Shown here: in pieces, positions 35,340 through 47,738 of the stretch
Layout: each line of letters begins with the position of its first letter
Position numbering within the stretch: position 1 is the stretch's first letter
From: Pleurostoma richardsiae
Taxonomy: Eukaryota; Ascomycota; Sordariomycetes; Calosphaeriales; Pleurostomataceae
Direction: 5' to 3'
NCBI GenBank assembly: GCA_030052745.1
Contig: JANBVO010000079.1
Coordinates: forward strand, 1-64,000
Length of the DNA stretch: 64,000 nucleotides
Notes under the pieces: generated by a model
Told to the model about the DNA's origin: nothing
Databases searched by the model: none
What the model saw: the letters and a program-made list of their open reading frames with translations, nothing else
Program-made: the position numbers and the translations under genes

Positions 35340-37163
35340 TCATATCCTGGCTACCGTCTTCGCTCTCGACTTCTCCTGCCGCCGCGTCTCTGTGCTGACG
35401 AACTCCCCCGCCGAGATCTCCTGAGCCATCGGCGTGTATCTCCACCGGCTGAAGTACGCCGGCGTCGTGCCGTTCCCGCCATTACTCGTCGCATACGCGC
35501 CAATCAGCGTTCCTGAGGAGTATCGTCAGCTGCCAGCCCCAGGTAGTCCCTGTCATCTCTAGACCCTTGATGGCTTTTCCCACACTGCACGGGGGCTGGA
35601 CTCACCTGTGAAGGGCCCGGTCCCCCCAGACACGATCTCCGCGCTGGCAAATCCCACGGTCCTGGAGTCCTCCGGGTCGTCGACCGGCGCCGCCGAGAAG
35701 ACGTAGAACGTGTCACTCTCCGTCGCGATCTGGAGCCGTACGGACTCCCTGGGCCAGTGTTTCGGGAGCGGCACGATAGTCACCTGCGGGACGGCCGCGT
35801 CCGGCTTGCCCGACGCCTCGACCCTGAATCTCAGCCTCGGAGAGATGCTGTCGTCCGAGCATAACGGTAGGTTGACGATCCCGAGGTCGATGTGCTGCTG
35901 CTGCGTGAGGAAGACGGTGACGCCGGCCTCTTCCTCCAGCTCCGTGGGCTGGAAGGAGAGGTCGACGCTGAAGCTGAAGAGGGTGCTTGTCTGCCTCCGC
36001 GAGATGAAAGAGAGGCCGTCGATATCAGGCTCAAAGTCAATATCACCGCTCAGGCCGGTCCTCGAGGGCAGCATGCGGAGGGTATCGGGGTACCCCGGCG
36101 GCGAGATGCTGAAGAGGGATGCTTTCGGCGGCCGCCAAAAGACGAAATGCCTCGGTATCGGGCTCCCTTGCTTGAAGTCCTCGACGTCCCCGTCCGCTAC
36201 GAACGGGCCCGCGCCGGGGAGGCTCCTCGTCGCCGCCGGCACCGGCCCGTGCATTTGTCCCCGGATCGGCTCCAGCACCGGCCAGCCGCCCTTCTCCCAC
36301 CGCACTGGGGTCAGGACCGTCTCCCGCCCCATCGGGTAGTTCTCCCATGCCGGACCAGATCTCGTCGCCAGCGCTATTGCCCACCAGTTCCCCGCGGCGT
36401 CCTGGAAGAGATCAGCATGTCCGACGGTTTGGAAATAGGCATTCGTCCCCGTCGCCGTCAGTATGGGGTTCCCCGCATATCCCTCGTACGGCCCCGTTAT
36501 ACTCCGGGAGCGCGCAATCGTGGCACAATGGCCCATCTCTGTGCCGCCCTCCGCAAGCAGCAAGTAGTAGTATCCATCCTTCTTGTAGATATGCGGGCCC
36601 TCCGGATTCCTGTTTCCTGATCCTCTCCATATGCTCACCGGCGCGCTAGCCGCCCCGGTTTTAAGATTGACTTTGCTCAGCCAGATGCCCGCCGCAACCG
36701 CCATGTACGCCTGGCCGTCGTCATCCCAGAAGATGTCCGGGTCGATGTCGTTGCCTGGGTTGTCGATGCGCAGCGGGCTGCTCCACGCCGCGTCGTCGTA
36801 CGGGTCCTCGGTCGTGAATAGGAAGATGACGGGCCGCCACTCGGTCTTGTACGAGATGAAGCTGGTGATCAGGTAGAACTTGCCGTTGTGGTAGCGCAGC
36901 GTGGAGGCCCAGATGCCCTCCTGCTGCTGCCCAGAGCTGAGGGTGAAGAACTCGGGCACCTGCTCGCGTCTGCTCAGCGCGTTGCTGGCCAGCCGCCAAT
37001 TGACGAGGTCTTTGCTCGCGAAGACGGGGCAGCCGGGGAAGGTGAGGAAGGAGGAGGTGGTCAGGAAGAAGGTGTTGTCCCACTCCGCGACGAAGGTGCA
37101 GCTCGGATCTGTGTGCCAGCCCGGGAGGATCGGGTTGGTGTAGCTCGTATTACGCAGCGCCAT
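35340..37163 (-). CDS. Glycoside hydrolase family 43 (beta-xylosidase/alpha-arabinofuranosidase-like)
   Basis: The model is complement(join(35340..35512, 35606..37163)), 576 residues from the Met at 37163. In-frame ATGs at 37202 and 37292 are possible earlier starts. The five-bladed propeller begins YTNPILPGWHTDPSC (catalytic base Asp), continues DIDPDIFWDDDG (pKa-modulating Asp) and NPEGPHIYKKDGYYYLLLAEGG (acid Glu). The C-terminal half looks like the beta-sandwich often found in GH43 enzymes. No clear signal peptide is seen from any start, so it may act on imported oligosaccharides. The second exon, from 35512, completes the protein with GTLIGAYATSNGGNGTTPAYF. It is the first of five minus-strand genes that look like one carbohydrate-use cluster. 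Confidence 0.9.
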
Positions 37164-38241
37164 GGGAGGAATACACTCGAGGTCGAGCACAGAGTCACAC
37201 ATGAGCGGCCCAGCCGGACGGGCGTCCAGAGCAGCTGAAATGGCTATATAGAAGCTGTAGGTCTGGTTCCCCTCTCCAGCTCCGGGAGTCACCCCATATC
37301 TACCTCAGAGAGCTATCTAGCGCAGGGCCTCCACACGTGGAGAGATAGATCGCCATTGAACCCCCGCACTGCCTCTCTCTACGCTACACCAAGCTGCTAG
37401 CTGGTCGCAGCTCCGCGGGAGAGAGGAGGAGCCCGACCTCGACAAGGCGTGCTGTGCTATCCATGTGTGGGCCTGGCCAGGTGTGCATGTGTGCGTGTGC
37501 GCGCAGAGTGTGATTCCAGGGTCACCGGCCACCAAATGGGCAAAAGGCCGTCCATCCCAGCTCCGATCGCGCGCATTATCCCGGGCTGCCGGGTAAAAGA
37601 GAAGCGGCCGAACATGTGCAATCGCCCGCCTCGGCGCCTGCGTGGGCCTGCAGTAGCGTGTCGGAGGGGTTCCCGTCACGCCGAGGTGATCGCTAGCTGC
37701 GCCGGTCGCGTCCCACTCGTGGAATTATCCGACGGTTTGGGCACGTCTGGCCGAGGATTGAGCCGCAACGATCTCCCCCCCCTCTGCGCTAGCCGTCATG
37801 GTGTTTCCCGACAATCCGCGATGCTTCAGTCCACGTTCCTGGTCATGCGGCAGGTTCCATCCTGCTGCCTTATCGACGATGTAGATCTCGCGCTTGCTCG
37901 ATGTCAAGTCAGCTTCCGTCTGATTCCATCGCCCGCGCCCAACTCCGCTCACTGGGTCTGCACTTCTGTATCGCTCTTTGTCAAGAAAAGCGCTGCTATT
38001 CGCACTATGCCTTGTTATTGGCACTATGTTTCGGGAAGGTGACATTACTTTCCCGCGTGCTAATCCATGCTTGGTTACGCCGTTCGTATCAGAGGTGAAC
38101 AGGTAGGCTGGTAGAGAATAGGCGAGGCACCTAATTAATAGGGAGGCCAATGCTTTCCAAAACATAGTGCCAGTAGCAGGAAAGCATTGTGCGGATAACA
38201 ACTCCTCGTCGACAGGAGCGCCGATAAGACTAGGACCTTGG
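37164..38241. other. Intergenic region upstream of GH43
   Basis: The GH43 promoter is at the left end. A 197-codon plus-strand open frame (37449-38042) is Cys/Arg-rich, with no domain, and is probably chance. Confidence 0.5.
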
Positions 38242-41200
38242 TTACTCCTCCGCGCCAACAGCCGCCCATCCATTCGACCCGATGGTGGTACTTCCCTGCG
38301 CAACTTGAGGGGCAAAAAAGCTGTCGTCAAAACTGATGACCCTGTCCATGTCTATGAACCTTTGATCAAGCAGGATGTGCGATATTGCCGAGAGCTCATC
38401 AATTGGATGCGCATCGCCCGACGCAAATGTCACGGGTCCTGCGATCGACTGAGCCGCCCCTGCTGCGCCGTTCATCATATCGGGCTGGTTAGCTGACATC
38501 GGAGATGCCTCGTTCTGCAGGGAGCTCATCTGCCGCCTGTGCAGAGGTTCGGACTGCAGGTCCCAGGCCTGGGAGAGACCATTGGACTGGACGATGCCAT
38601 CCTGGGCTTGTGGAGTTGCCCCTCCCACTGTTACTGGTTCCGCAGGCGCCTCATCTGCTCCGCCCTTGGCTTTCCCACTCTCCGGAGAGATGACCGTAGA
38701 ATAGCCGAGGACATCAACCCTGAAGTTGAGATCTGCTACACATTTCCCGTGCAGGGCTCGCAGCTGCTCGGCGTACCTTGCCGCCAAGCACTGCCGATAC
38801 TGTTGTTCTGTGTGGTTAGGGCCAACCCACCGCCTCGTCATCTCGTCTAGACTGCCAAGAAGTGACCAGAACTCCGGCGGTATGTTGGAACTGGAGTGAC
38901 GCCAGTGAACTAGGGCCCTAACGTCAGCACATGCTAGAACACAGACCATTATGGAGGGAGGCACTAACCCAACAGCACCCTCGCGCTGACGAAGACGCAG
39001 AACGCGAACTGACTGGTCACGGGACTGTTCTTAGACGTGTACTTGAGGTACTTCTCCGTGATAGTTGCCGTCTCGACCGCCGCTATTTGGCAAGTCTCCG
39101 CGCTGCAGAAGCTGGGGAGCTTGACGATGTCTGTCCACTCGGCTTCTGGGTAGGCGATTCGTTGATGCAAGAGGATCATGGAGGTGTTGTGGGTGACGTG
39201 GGCCAACGTCAGATTGGGGTCCATGTTGACCATTGTCGGCTGACGGGAGACGTTGGAGTCTTTCCACCGCTGGGGAAGAAACATCTTCCAGCTGATAAGA
39301 AAATAGTCAGTTCAGGGAGGACTCGGCTGTACGCGTGATCGTGTGGATAACTGGGGGTGTCTTACTGCACCAGTCGCAGATCAAGTTCCTTAAACCTTGT
39401 GAGCCAGCTGCTGACTTCCTGTCTGTCGTGGAAGTTTATCCTCTGCTGTAAGAAGTACGTCGTGACCTGGCTGAGGGACTCAGTGGCCTCCACGCAGTAA
39501 GCAAACGCTCCCACGTGAGACATGTCGCCCGAGCTGGGATTCCGCGCCGGTACGGCCGTCGAGACCGGAGATTCCGGCTGGTTGGCAGTCTCTCGGCTCG
39601 CTTCCTGGCTCGGATAGTGCGCCGGGAGGAAGGCGATGGAATTGCCGATCTTTGCGACCGAACGGTCCCATATTCCGAAATACGGTGTGAGGACAGGCTC
39701 TTCCTTGTGCCACAAGAAGCCGTCCGCAGGGAGCCTTCTGTGGACATCATCGGCCGTGAGGCTTGTATTCCACCTAGATCCAACGGCTGTCAGCTTTGAC
39801 CAGATCACGATCCAAATTCAGTCGGGAAAGGGCGCTCCTACCCAGTGGTGATGGAGCAGAACCTATCCAAAATAAAGATGTTCCAGAATACCCGCCTCCT
39901 CTCCTCTTCTTCCGTCCAGTTCTGTGGAGGGGGTAGCGACAACAGCGGTTTCAGCAACGGTTGCTTATGATGGTCCTCATCCTCGACACTCAGTTGGAGA
40001 TACTCCACCGTCCTGGTAAGTGAGCCAACAACCGACCATGCCCTGGAGGCGTTCCCACTTCCGATCTGAGAGCCATTACGATTAGCGAGACGAGTCGGTG
40101 GTGACGGCGGGTTAACGTACATCATTGAACGCTATGATTACCAAGGCTTGTAGGTTTTCAACAGATAGACTATCCATGGCGTTAAGTAAGACGATGTTCC
40201 GCGACTTCTTCGTCATGAGTTCGATATCCTCTGAGGAAAGAGAGCACGAAACGGGTTGGACAAATCTCGCGGCGGCTACCACCATAGCATGGAGAATGAC
40301 GACAAGTCGGGGTAGCTGGTCAGGATCGTGCATGCGCATCCTGAATTGCGTCTCGTGGAGGAGAGGGATCCATGGCTGGACGGTGACGAAATAGGTGTTG
40401 ATTATCTCCTCGAGTAGGTCCGGCACGGGCAGATTGAGCGAAACATCAAGAGCATCTTCGAGGGGCACGGCGAGCTCGATGTTCGGGTTGCCACAGCTAT
40501 CAACTCGACGTCTCTTCCGAGGCTGCAGAGACGAAGACTCCGGGAATCCATAGGGATCAAGTGCCCGCCTCGTCCAGGATGTAGAACTAGCAGGTGACGT
40601 GGCAGGTGGGTTAACGTTGGGTTCTGCTATGAATCTGCTGGCTACGACGCTGTCTTTCCTCGAGTTGAGCTTCTGCAGCTCTTGGGCGAGGACTGATAGG
40701 ATATTTACGACGCTCCCAGAGTCTTGACCGACTTCATTTACCTCAGTACGGGCGCAGCTGGCGCGGCTGACAGCATCGCCCTTCTCTGAGAGTGCATTCT
40801 CCAGGGCGTCTGTGCCGGGTTATCAGATATGCGTTCTGAGACTTGCAACGCTGTATCAGAGGAGGGAGGATAGGAAGAGACAAAGATAAGAGAGCATGAG
40901 AGGAAGCGCATCGGGGCGGGGGTGCGGCATACCGATCCTGCGGCTCAGGCTTTCGATCGCCCCGGGCTTGATACCGGGCTTGTTCTTCTTCGTATCGTAG
41001 ACGCACGGCGCATCTGTCAGGGTCAAGCATGAGCAGTGGCACCGCCGTGGAGACATGCGCAATCAGCTTACCGAGGCGCTGGCAGTGAGTACAGGCCGGC
41101 ACGTCCCTGGAGCACTTGAGCTTGCGCTTCCGGCAACCCTGGCATGACGAGGGCTTGTCCGTGTCCACCTCGCTCTGACCGTTCAGGTCCATCGTGCGGA

Positions 41201-41279
41201 TACAGCTGGCAGCCCAGGCCCAATCGGGGCTGTCGGGATATCGCTCGGCCTGTGAAAGGCTCGGATCGGTGCACGGCAC
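38242..41279 (-). CDS. Zn2Cys6 transcription factor within the carbohydrate cluster
   Basis: Exons are 41279..41072, 41013..40933, 40809..40121, 40065..39842, 39773..39366, 39291..38969 and about 38933..38242. The zinc cluster has Cys at 46, 49, 56, 63, 66 and 73 ([16 protein letters not shown], then C in the second exon), so an intron splits it. The middle homology region includes [34 protein letters not shown] and [15 protein letters not shown]. The C-terminus is Gln/Ser-rich with acidic stretches. The last junction is unsettled. The only frame-keeping pair found gives a 35-nt intron, which is unusually short. Position between GH43 and a sugar carrier makes it the natural candidate regulator of the cluster. 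This is an inference from context. Confidence 0.83.
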
Positions 41280-42504
41280 AACACCGGAGAGGGTTATGCT
41301 GCTGGAGACAGGTCGGTCACGTAAAGGAGAGAAAAACCGGCGAAGTTAGCAATCGCGTTGCGATGCGTCGCGCAATGTGCTAGCAGTAGTGCGTAAACCC
41401 CCTGTATGACATAAAGCGATCGATGCTCTCTCTATCTTGGTGTTGCGGAGCGGTTCAAGCGGTCGCGACCACACTGGAGCAGAATATTACAGCATTAGCA
41501 CGTGTTTGCGATGCGCCATCACTCTCTATTCCTCCCCCTTTCTCCTCACTTTACATTACTCTCTACTGCCTCCAACACACGGTCTGTGTGGTCTCACGCG
41601 ATCTCTCCTTTCCCCCGCGACACAAACCCCATTCTGAAGCTTGGTAGCTGCTCATGACGGTTAGGCGCGGGGCATGCGGGGCTGGTGCCGGCGCCATACG
41701 AGATCATGAGGTCGTTGTCGGGGCCCAGCTCTCCCGGTTGGCCGGCAATTAGCCCGAGACCCGATATGCGACACCACTGAGTCACTGGCGGATAAAATAA
41801 CACAACACCACCTTTAGCGCTAGGTTGGCTAATCGCGGGCAGGGCCGATGAGGAGGTTAACCTGGTCAAGGACAAGCCGGGGTGTTATCCGCTGTCTGAT
41901 TCCGTGAGTAAAGCACACCATTGACGATGGGTGTACTATTCGCCCAAGTCCTTGTGCTACCAGCAATATGGTGTGAGCCTTGTGAGGACGTGGCAACCCT
42001 CAAGCCTAGTCAGCTATTGTTGGCAGCACCCTGCGTATAAACAGGTAAGGGGGTAGACAGTAGGTAATTTCGAAGGAGAGTTGGGAGTTCGAAAAGTAGG
42101 TGGATAAGCTAAACGTTAAGTGAGTTGGGAGAGCAGGTATGTTGGAAGAGGAGGTAAGAAAGAAGTAACCGAATAGCCGGACACTCGAAGGGGCTGGCAA
42201 CTCTTGATGCCACAATTTTGTTGCAACACAATATTCGAGTGAAAAGATGACTACGGGCAATTTCAATATACTGTCGAATACATCAGAGATGGCGATTAAT
42301 ATGCTGCATTCGTGACAGGACTCCCCTCCACAACTCAGAACTATCCTATAAGGGTGGCAATAGAGTGAACAATGCAGTCCTGATGGAATCTGTGGATATA
42401 CTTTGTGCAGTGTGAAAAAGTTCTCTTCCCGGCTTCAAGCCCAACCCCAACAGAATACCTCCGAATCTGTGCATCTTCTTCCACCTTCTGAAATGCTTTA
42501 CTAC
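41280..42504. other. 1.2-kb intergenic region with a GGT/GAG-rich tract
   Basis: The promoter of the regulator lies at the left. About 42010-42250 is purine-rich on the plus strand, with loosely related ends (TTGTTGGCAGCAC on the left and TGATGCCACAA on the right), possibly a decayed small element but not convincingly so. No gene is seen. Confidence 0.45.
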
Positions 42505-44118
42505 CTAAGCTCTCTCCTCCTGCTCAACTGCCGCCTCGACCGAAGTCGTCTTGATCTTCCCATCACCATCAAATGCCAGAGCATTGTCCGCATGAACGTC
42601 CAGGCCCATCTGCTTCATGGCGTTTGCGCCCGCCAGAGCATTGGGCCCGTCAAAGATCTCCGCAACCTCTTCTAGGCCCCGACCCTTGGTCTCCGGGAAG
42701 AAGAAAAAGATGAGGACGAAGTTGATGGCGATCATGACGCACCAGACGATGTAGTACCGCCACGTGATCGCCTCCATGGCCACTGGGTTGGCAAAACTGT
42801 TGTAGATGCCCGCAAGGTTGCCAGTCAACTGGTACATCATCGAGGCCTTGGAACGCAGGGAGTAGGGCACCACCTCCATGATGTAGGTGGGGGCGACGGG
42901 GGAGCATGCGTGATAGAAGCCCATATAGGTGAAGATCATGACCAGGACGGCAGCGGCGTAGCCTGTGTCCTGGAAGTTCTTCTTCTGGTTGATGGCAGAG
43001 CAGATGGTCCAGATGATGTATGAGATGCCCATCCCTCCAGTACCAATGAGGAACAGCCGCCGGCGACCAGCTCTGTCGACCAGAGTGGCAAAGAAGCAGG
43101 CCACCAGCAAGTTCCAAATAGACAGGCATCCGTTGATGATGAGCTGCGTCTTGGAGTTGGTGATGCCAATCGAACGAAGCACCTGAGCCAGATAGTATGA
43201 CACGAGTGCATTGCCAGACCATTGCAACATCATGGGGATGTAGGCAGAGAGGAAGAATCGGTGCCTGTTGCCCTTCGTTGAGAACCACTCTCCCCAGCGG
43301 GACTTGTTCTGCATCTTCTCCATCTCAAGCGTAGCCGTAATCTCCGCCATCTCGAAGCGGACCAGCTGCGAGTTGGGGTCGCCGTCGGCATGGTACTTGG
43401 TAAAAATCTCGAATGCCTCCTTGTTGCGGCCCTGATAGATGAGCCATCGGGGTGATTCCGGAGCGAATAGACTCAGCACAGCTTGGACGAGGGAGAAGAA
43501 GCATTGCAGGAGACTCGGCAGTCTCCAGCTCCAGGAAGATCCATCCATCTTGAAAGTGCCGTATGTGATCCAGGCAGCCAGCAGGGAGCCCAGGGGCCAC
43601 GAGACCAGATAGAAGGAGACGAGCTTGCCTCGATGTGTCGGGTAGGCGACCTCGGACAGCAGAGGAGGTGCTGCTACAGAGACGATACCAAGTCCGAAGC
43701 CGACCAAGAAGCGCGAGGCAACAAACATGCCGTAGTTGACGGACGCTGTCTGTATAATCGAGCCAATGATGATGATCAAGGATCCGCCACAAATCGGATA
43801 TCGTCGCCCGAATCGGTCGCAGAGTTGAGAGGAGATCAAGATGGATATCAGGACTCCTCCAGTGGGGCCAAATGTCATAGCGCCCAGTCGCGTGCCTTTG
43901 GGCTGGCCGAAGAAGCGTTTCCATTGAGGGAGGGATTGCATTCCGTTGAGCATGCTGGCGTCGAACCCGGTGGCGGTCTGCGTCAAGAGTGCGCAGAGCA
44001 ACAAGGAGTTGAGCTGGAGAAGCCTCCAGTCTCTCCACCAGGGCTTGCTTCGTTTCGGGATGACATCCTTGAGGACGAGTCCGGTGAAGCTTTCGTTGTT
44101 GAGGGCGATTCCTCCCAT
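42505..44118 (-). CDS. MFS sugar/H+ symporter (sugar porter family)
   Basis: A single exon, 537 residues from MGGIALNN at 44118. In-frame ATG 44166 would add 16 residues. Sugar-porter marks include DRFGRRYPICGG after TM2, SRFLVGFGLG, the PESPRWL motif after TM6, VDRAGRRRLFLIG between TM8 and TM9, and PETKGRGLEEV after TM12. Twelve membrane segments are evident. The closest pattern is that of fungal lactose-permease/hexose-type carriers at the plasma membrane. It sits between the Zn2Cys6 regulator and GH88 on the same strand, as expected for uptake of the sugars or disaccharides released by the cluster. Confidence 0.92.
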   Translation of the reverse strand: MGGIALNNESFTGLVLKDVIPKRSKPWWRDWRLLQLNSLLLCALLTQTATGFDASMLNGMQSLPQWKRFFGQPKGTRLGAMTFGPTGGVLISILISSQLCDRFGRRYPICGGSLIIIIGSIIQTASVNYGMFVASRFLVGFGLGIVSVAAPPLLSEVAYPTHRGKLVSFYLVSWPLGSLLAAWITYGTFKMDGSSWSWRLPSLLQCFFSLVQAVLSLFAPESPRWLIYQGRNKEAFEIFTKYHADGDPNSQLVRFEMAEITATLEMEKMQNKSRWGEWFSTKGNRHRFFLSAYIPMMLQWSGNALVSYYLAQVLRSIGITNSKTQLIINGCLSIWNLLVACFFATLVDRAGRRRLFLIGTGGMGISYIIWTICSAINQKKNFQDTGYAAAVLVMIFTYMGFYHACSPVAPTYIMEVVPYSLRSKASMMYQLTGNLAGIYNSFANPVAMEAITWRYYIVWCVMIAINFVLIFFFFPETKGRGLEEVAEIFDGPNALAGANAMKQMGLDVHADNALAFDGDGKIKTTSVEAAVEQEERA

Positions 44119-44166
44119 TGTTACGGCTGTACTTGTTGTCGTTGGGAGTCGGGCTGCTGTCAACAC

Positions 44167-45346
44167 ATGGACGAGACCTGAAACCTCGGGGAGAGGACTC
44201 CCTGTTTATACCCCCAACATCCAAATCAACAGAGATGAGTTTCGGCTCCGACCTATCCCATTGATGATCTCTATCAGGATGTCTGTTGAGCTAGTCCCCG
44301 TACCCCGGAGATGGGGCCCCAACTCCAAGTCGACGCCCCCACAAACCGCAGGTCAAATTTCACTGGACCGCATCGGGCTTCGGGCCATTTCCGGCCTATG
44401 TGTGACTCCGGCATCAGTGCTCGCGGGTCATTAGCCGTATTGATGGAGAAGCCTTCCAAGGGTGGCGACTCGTGCAGAACAAAGCATTGAATGGGCCGAC
44501 TATGACAGACTACCCCTAGCACATCATCCGCGCCGCGGGCGATCATTTCAGCTCCCTGCTTGCCAATGAAGACCGCTTTCCCCTTACTCAGCAGGCACCG
44601 CCAGATAGCTTGCATCTTTTATCTCGGGATCCGGGCGAATGCTTGGTCGACATCCAGATCCTAGCTCCTCGCGGCCCCAGCTTCCCCGCGTCACCGACTC
44701 CTCTTTCCCCAGGTTTGGCATCCCTTCCCTAACCACCCACGAGTTCCTGGAACAGAAAGGCGACGGACGTGGATGGCATGGTTGTCTAGTGCAATTTGCA
44801 GGACGAATACCTCATCATCTATTCGCATATATTGTGCAATTATCACGTCGCGATACCTAGCGCGACACTTGGGTTGTTATTGAAGGCCATCCTGTCTAGA
44901 ATTCTCATGTCTACTAAATGGACACCAATGGCTTCTCTAACTGATCCTTTATAGACAATATTAGATTGGCATCCGGATCGAAGAGATTGTTGATCGGGTT
45001 ATTCTATCACTTAGAGTGTTACATCTTCCACGATGGCATTAGGCTCAGTAGCTGCAGCTTGATCTGAGCTCACGCCTGCTGCACCTCCTGGCATCCAAAA
45101 CTGGATGCCTATTGTTTCGTGACACCGGAGTTGACTATTATGGAAAACAGCAGTTCTACCCTCTCGCCCATTCTACCCGTCCACTTCCCAGATCACCATT
45201 TCTAAACCAGAACCACCATGCACGTAAAGACTGAATCCCGAAATCTGAAACGCAAACCCGAGCTGAGAAGAGATCGTCCTGGTATCACCAGGGCGGAGGT
45301 AGCTTGCGCTCGACCTGTCGATACGCGTTAATCAGGCCAAGACAAC
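44167..45346. other. Intergenic region, no gene seen
   Basis: This holds the transporter promoter and the 3' flank of GH88. 44840-45060 is AT-rich. No supported open frame is present. Confidence 0.55.
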
Positions 45347-46965
45347 TCAAGCCAGTCCCATTCTCAGCAGCCTGTTCCCAAATTCGATGAGATAGTAATC
45401 GCCGTACACTAGGCCGTGGTTCCAATAGCGAATCTGATCCTTCGCGTTGGCATTGGCGGTCGCGTTCTTCAGTACAGCGTCAAACGTGCTGCCCGGCTGC
45501 GCGTCCTTGACCGTGAGCTTGCCGTCATCCCCATCGAGGATCATTACCGCCTTCTCCTGCGCCAGCGAGAAGGCGAGGATGTCTTCCACAACAGTCACAG
45601 CGGCATCGAGGTACCTCGCGCTGAGCTTCTGCTTGCCGACCCCCCGCAGCGCCTGCGACAGCACGAGCATGCCGTTCGCGGCGATGACGCCGGCTGATGA
45701 GTCCCGCAGCGGTGCCGCCTCGTCGATGGGCGCGTCGAAATCCCAGAGCGGCACGTAGCGCCCCTTCGTTCGGCCACCGGCGGCCGGGACCTCGACACAG
45801 GCTGGCGACGTCTCCATGCGCAGGAGGAAGTATTCGGCCAGCCCGCAGGCCGCCTCCGCGAATTGCGCGTCGCCCGTCCAGAGGAAGGTCTGCGCGTACC
45901 CCAGGATACCCCAGGCCTGGCCGCGGGCCCACGTCGAGTCGGCAGCGTAGCCCTGTGCTGTGCGCTTCTCCTTGACCTCGCCGGTGGCGGGCGAGAAGTT
46001 GACGACATGGAAAGTGCTGAACAGCGGACCGGAGTACCCGTGCCGGCGCGCCTTCGCCTCAGGTCGTAAGTGGGTGAGCTTGAGGGTTGCGGCGTGCGCG
46101 GTGGCCGCATCGGCGAGCTCGGTCTGGCCTGTGTGCGCCGCGGCGTAGTACAACAGGTCGAGATTGCACATGGAGTCGATGATGACGAGGAAGTCGTCCG
46201 TCAGCGACGTGATGTGCACTCCATGTTGTGTAAGAGCGTCCCAGGAGCGGATGGCGGAGACCCGGCTGTCGTAACGGCTGTAGAGGCTCCTGGCAGCGAG
46301 CTCGACGGATGCCAGGGCGGACTCGTCGTTGAACAGCTCCCACTGCTGTCGCAGCGAGGGTTGAATTATGAAAGACATGTCGTGAGTGTCGGTACGCCCT
46401 GCCATGCCGCGGATTGGCCCTGTCCAGGTCGTACCGACCTCCTGCAGTACCCTTCGTAGCACCTGTGCCTTCTCCGCGTCTGTCCCCGTTGCCTGCGGGT
46501 ACTTCACTGTCCGTTCCAGCAAAGAGTAGATACAACCGGGGAAGAAGCCACATGTCCAGAAGTCCGCCTCCCGCAGTAGGTATTTACCTGCGTCTGTCCC
46601 TGCCTGTGGCACAAACTCCGGATAGGCCACTGGCGGGTTCTGCATTACATTCGCATCAGTTTGTATTCTTGTCTCAAGGCGAAGGAAATACAGGCACAGA
46701 GGGACGGAACCTATGCCTGGAAACGAGATCTCACATTATTTTCGAGGGCGTTCACAGCCGTTCGCAGGATCTTGGCCGCCACATTCTCAGCAAATAGCTC
46801 GCCCAGGCGCACATGCAATGGCTCTAAGATGCTCGCTGATTCTTTTGTCTTTGATGGTGTCAGCTGGACTGACACGCTGGTATCACTCGCAGCAGAACGG
46901 CCGAGAGAACTGCTTTCCGAGGCTCTGCGGCTTAGAGTAGCTCCCTCGTCGCTTGATGTGTCCAT
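45347..46965 (-). CDS. Glycoside hydrolase family 88, unsaturated uronyl hydrolase
   Basis: The model is complement(join(45347..46639, 46735..46965)), 507 residues. The donor GTGAGA after NALENN and acceptor ATGCAG join directly to [11 protein letters not shown]. The (alpha/alpha)6-barrel marks are present: TDTHDMSFI and [17 protein letters not shown] with the two family Asp residues, [19 protein letters not shown], and VPLWDFDAP...DSSAG. GH88 enzymes hydrate the 4,5-double bond of unsaturated uronic acids at the non-reducing end of oligosaccharides made by polysaccharide lyases, freeing the next sugar. No signal peptide is visible ([14 protein letters not shown] start), so it probably acts inside the cell after uptake. 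It lies next to a DUF2264 gene on the same strand. Confidence 0.93.
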
Positions 46966-47738
46966 CCTTTCAATCTATGTATCGGTGTCCTTGTAGGACA
47001 ACTAGGGACGGCAGTACAAACAACAGAAGGAGGAGAAGAAGGGTGTTTTCAAATATACAATGATAGGTCTAGCACTGCGTGCCGGTCACGCGGAGTCTCC
47101 GGGGGAAAGGGAAGAGGAGGAAGAAAGTAGGGGCAGCGAGACAAGCAGCGGCATACTACGGGAGTCACAATGACAAACGGTCTTCAAGGATCACAAGGTA
47201 TTAATGAACTTGAATTCCCGCCGCACTTTGGCTCCTGCCGACCAGCACAATGCTGCTGACTATTTTGCTGCTGCTGATCCGTCGCCTTTACCTGCCTGAA
47301 TACAGGTAGAGTAGGCCATTCGGGCCGTTCCCCGAAGCCGATCAGCCTGCAGCCCGCCAGCGCCGTGGGGCACCTCCGAGACTTCACCCGATGCCCGCTG
47401 CCCGCTGCAATTGAAGGGGCGAAGCCCCACACAGGCTGCGGGATACTGGTGATCTGCATTGGCTCGCCATGCTATTGTTATAGGCGGTCTGGATCAATGT
47501 GCTCTGGAGCCGTCTAGACCAGTATCCCGCAAAGAACGGTCTGTGAGTAAGAATAGGGAAGCGACGCGCTACCGCGCTCTTGATCTCTTTCGAGATCTTA
47601 CATATTCTACCAACTAATTATGCTCTTCAGACATTCAATGGCGCATGAACGGGGACGATCTGAGCGGAACGCTCAGAACCAGAGACCTTAACTTTGGGTA
47701 AGGACTTGATAGCTGTAGATTCTTCTTCTGACACTGGG
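46966..47738. other. Intergenic region, no gene seen
   Basis: This is the promoter of GH88 and the 3' flank of the DUF2264 gene. No feature was recognised beyond short low-complexity purine runs near 47100. Confidence 0.55.

Noticed and set aside
37449-38042. 197-codon plus-strand open frame upstream of GH43
   Set aside because: It is Cys/Arg-rich with no motif, overlaps the expected promoter of the GH43 gene and has no splice support.
42006-42266. Possible decayed small transposon with inverted ends
   Set aside because: The terminal similarity (TTGTTGGCAGCAC versus TGATGCCACAA) is imperfect and short, no target duplication is visible, and purine bias alone can create the look.
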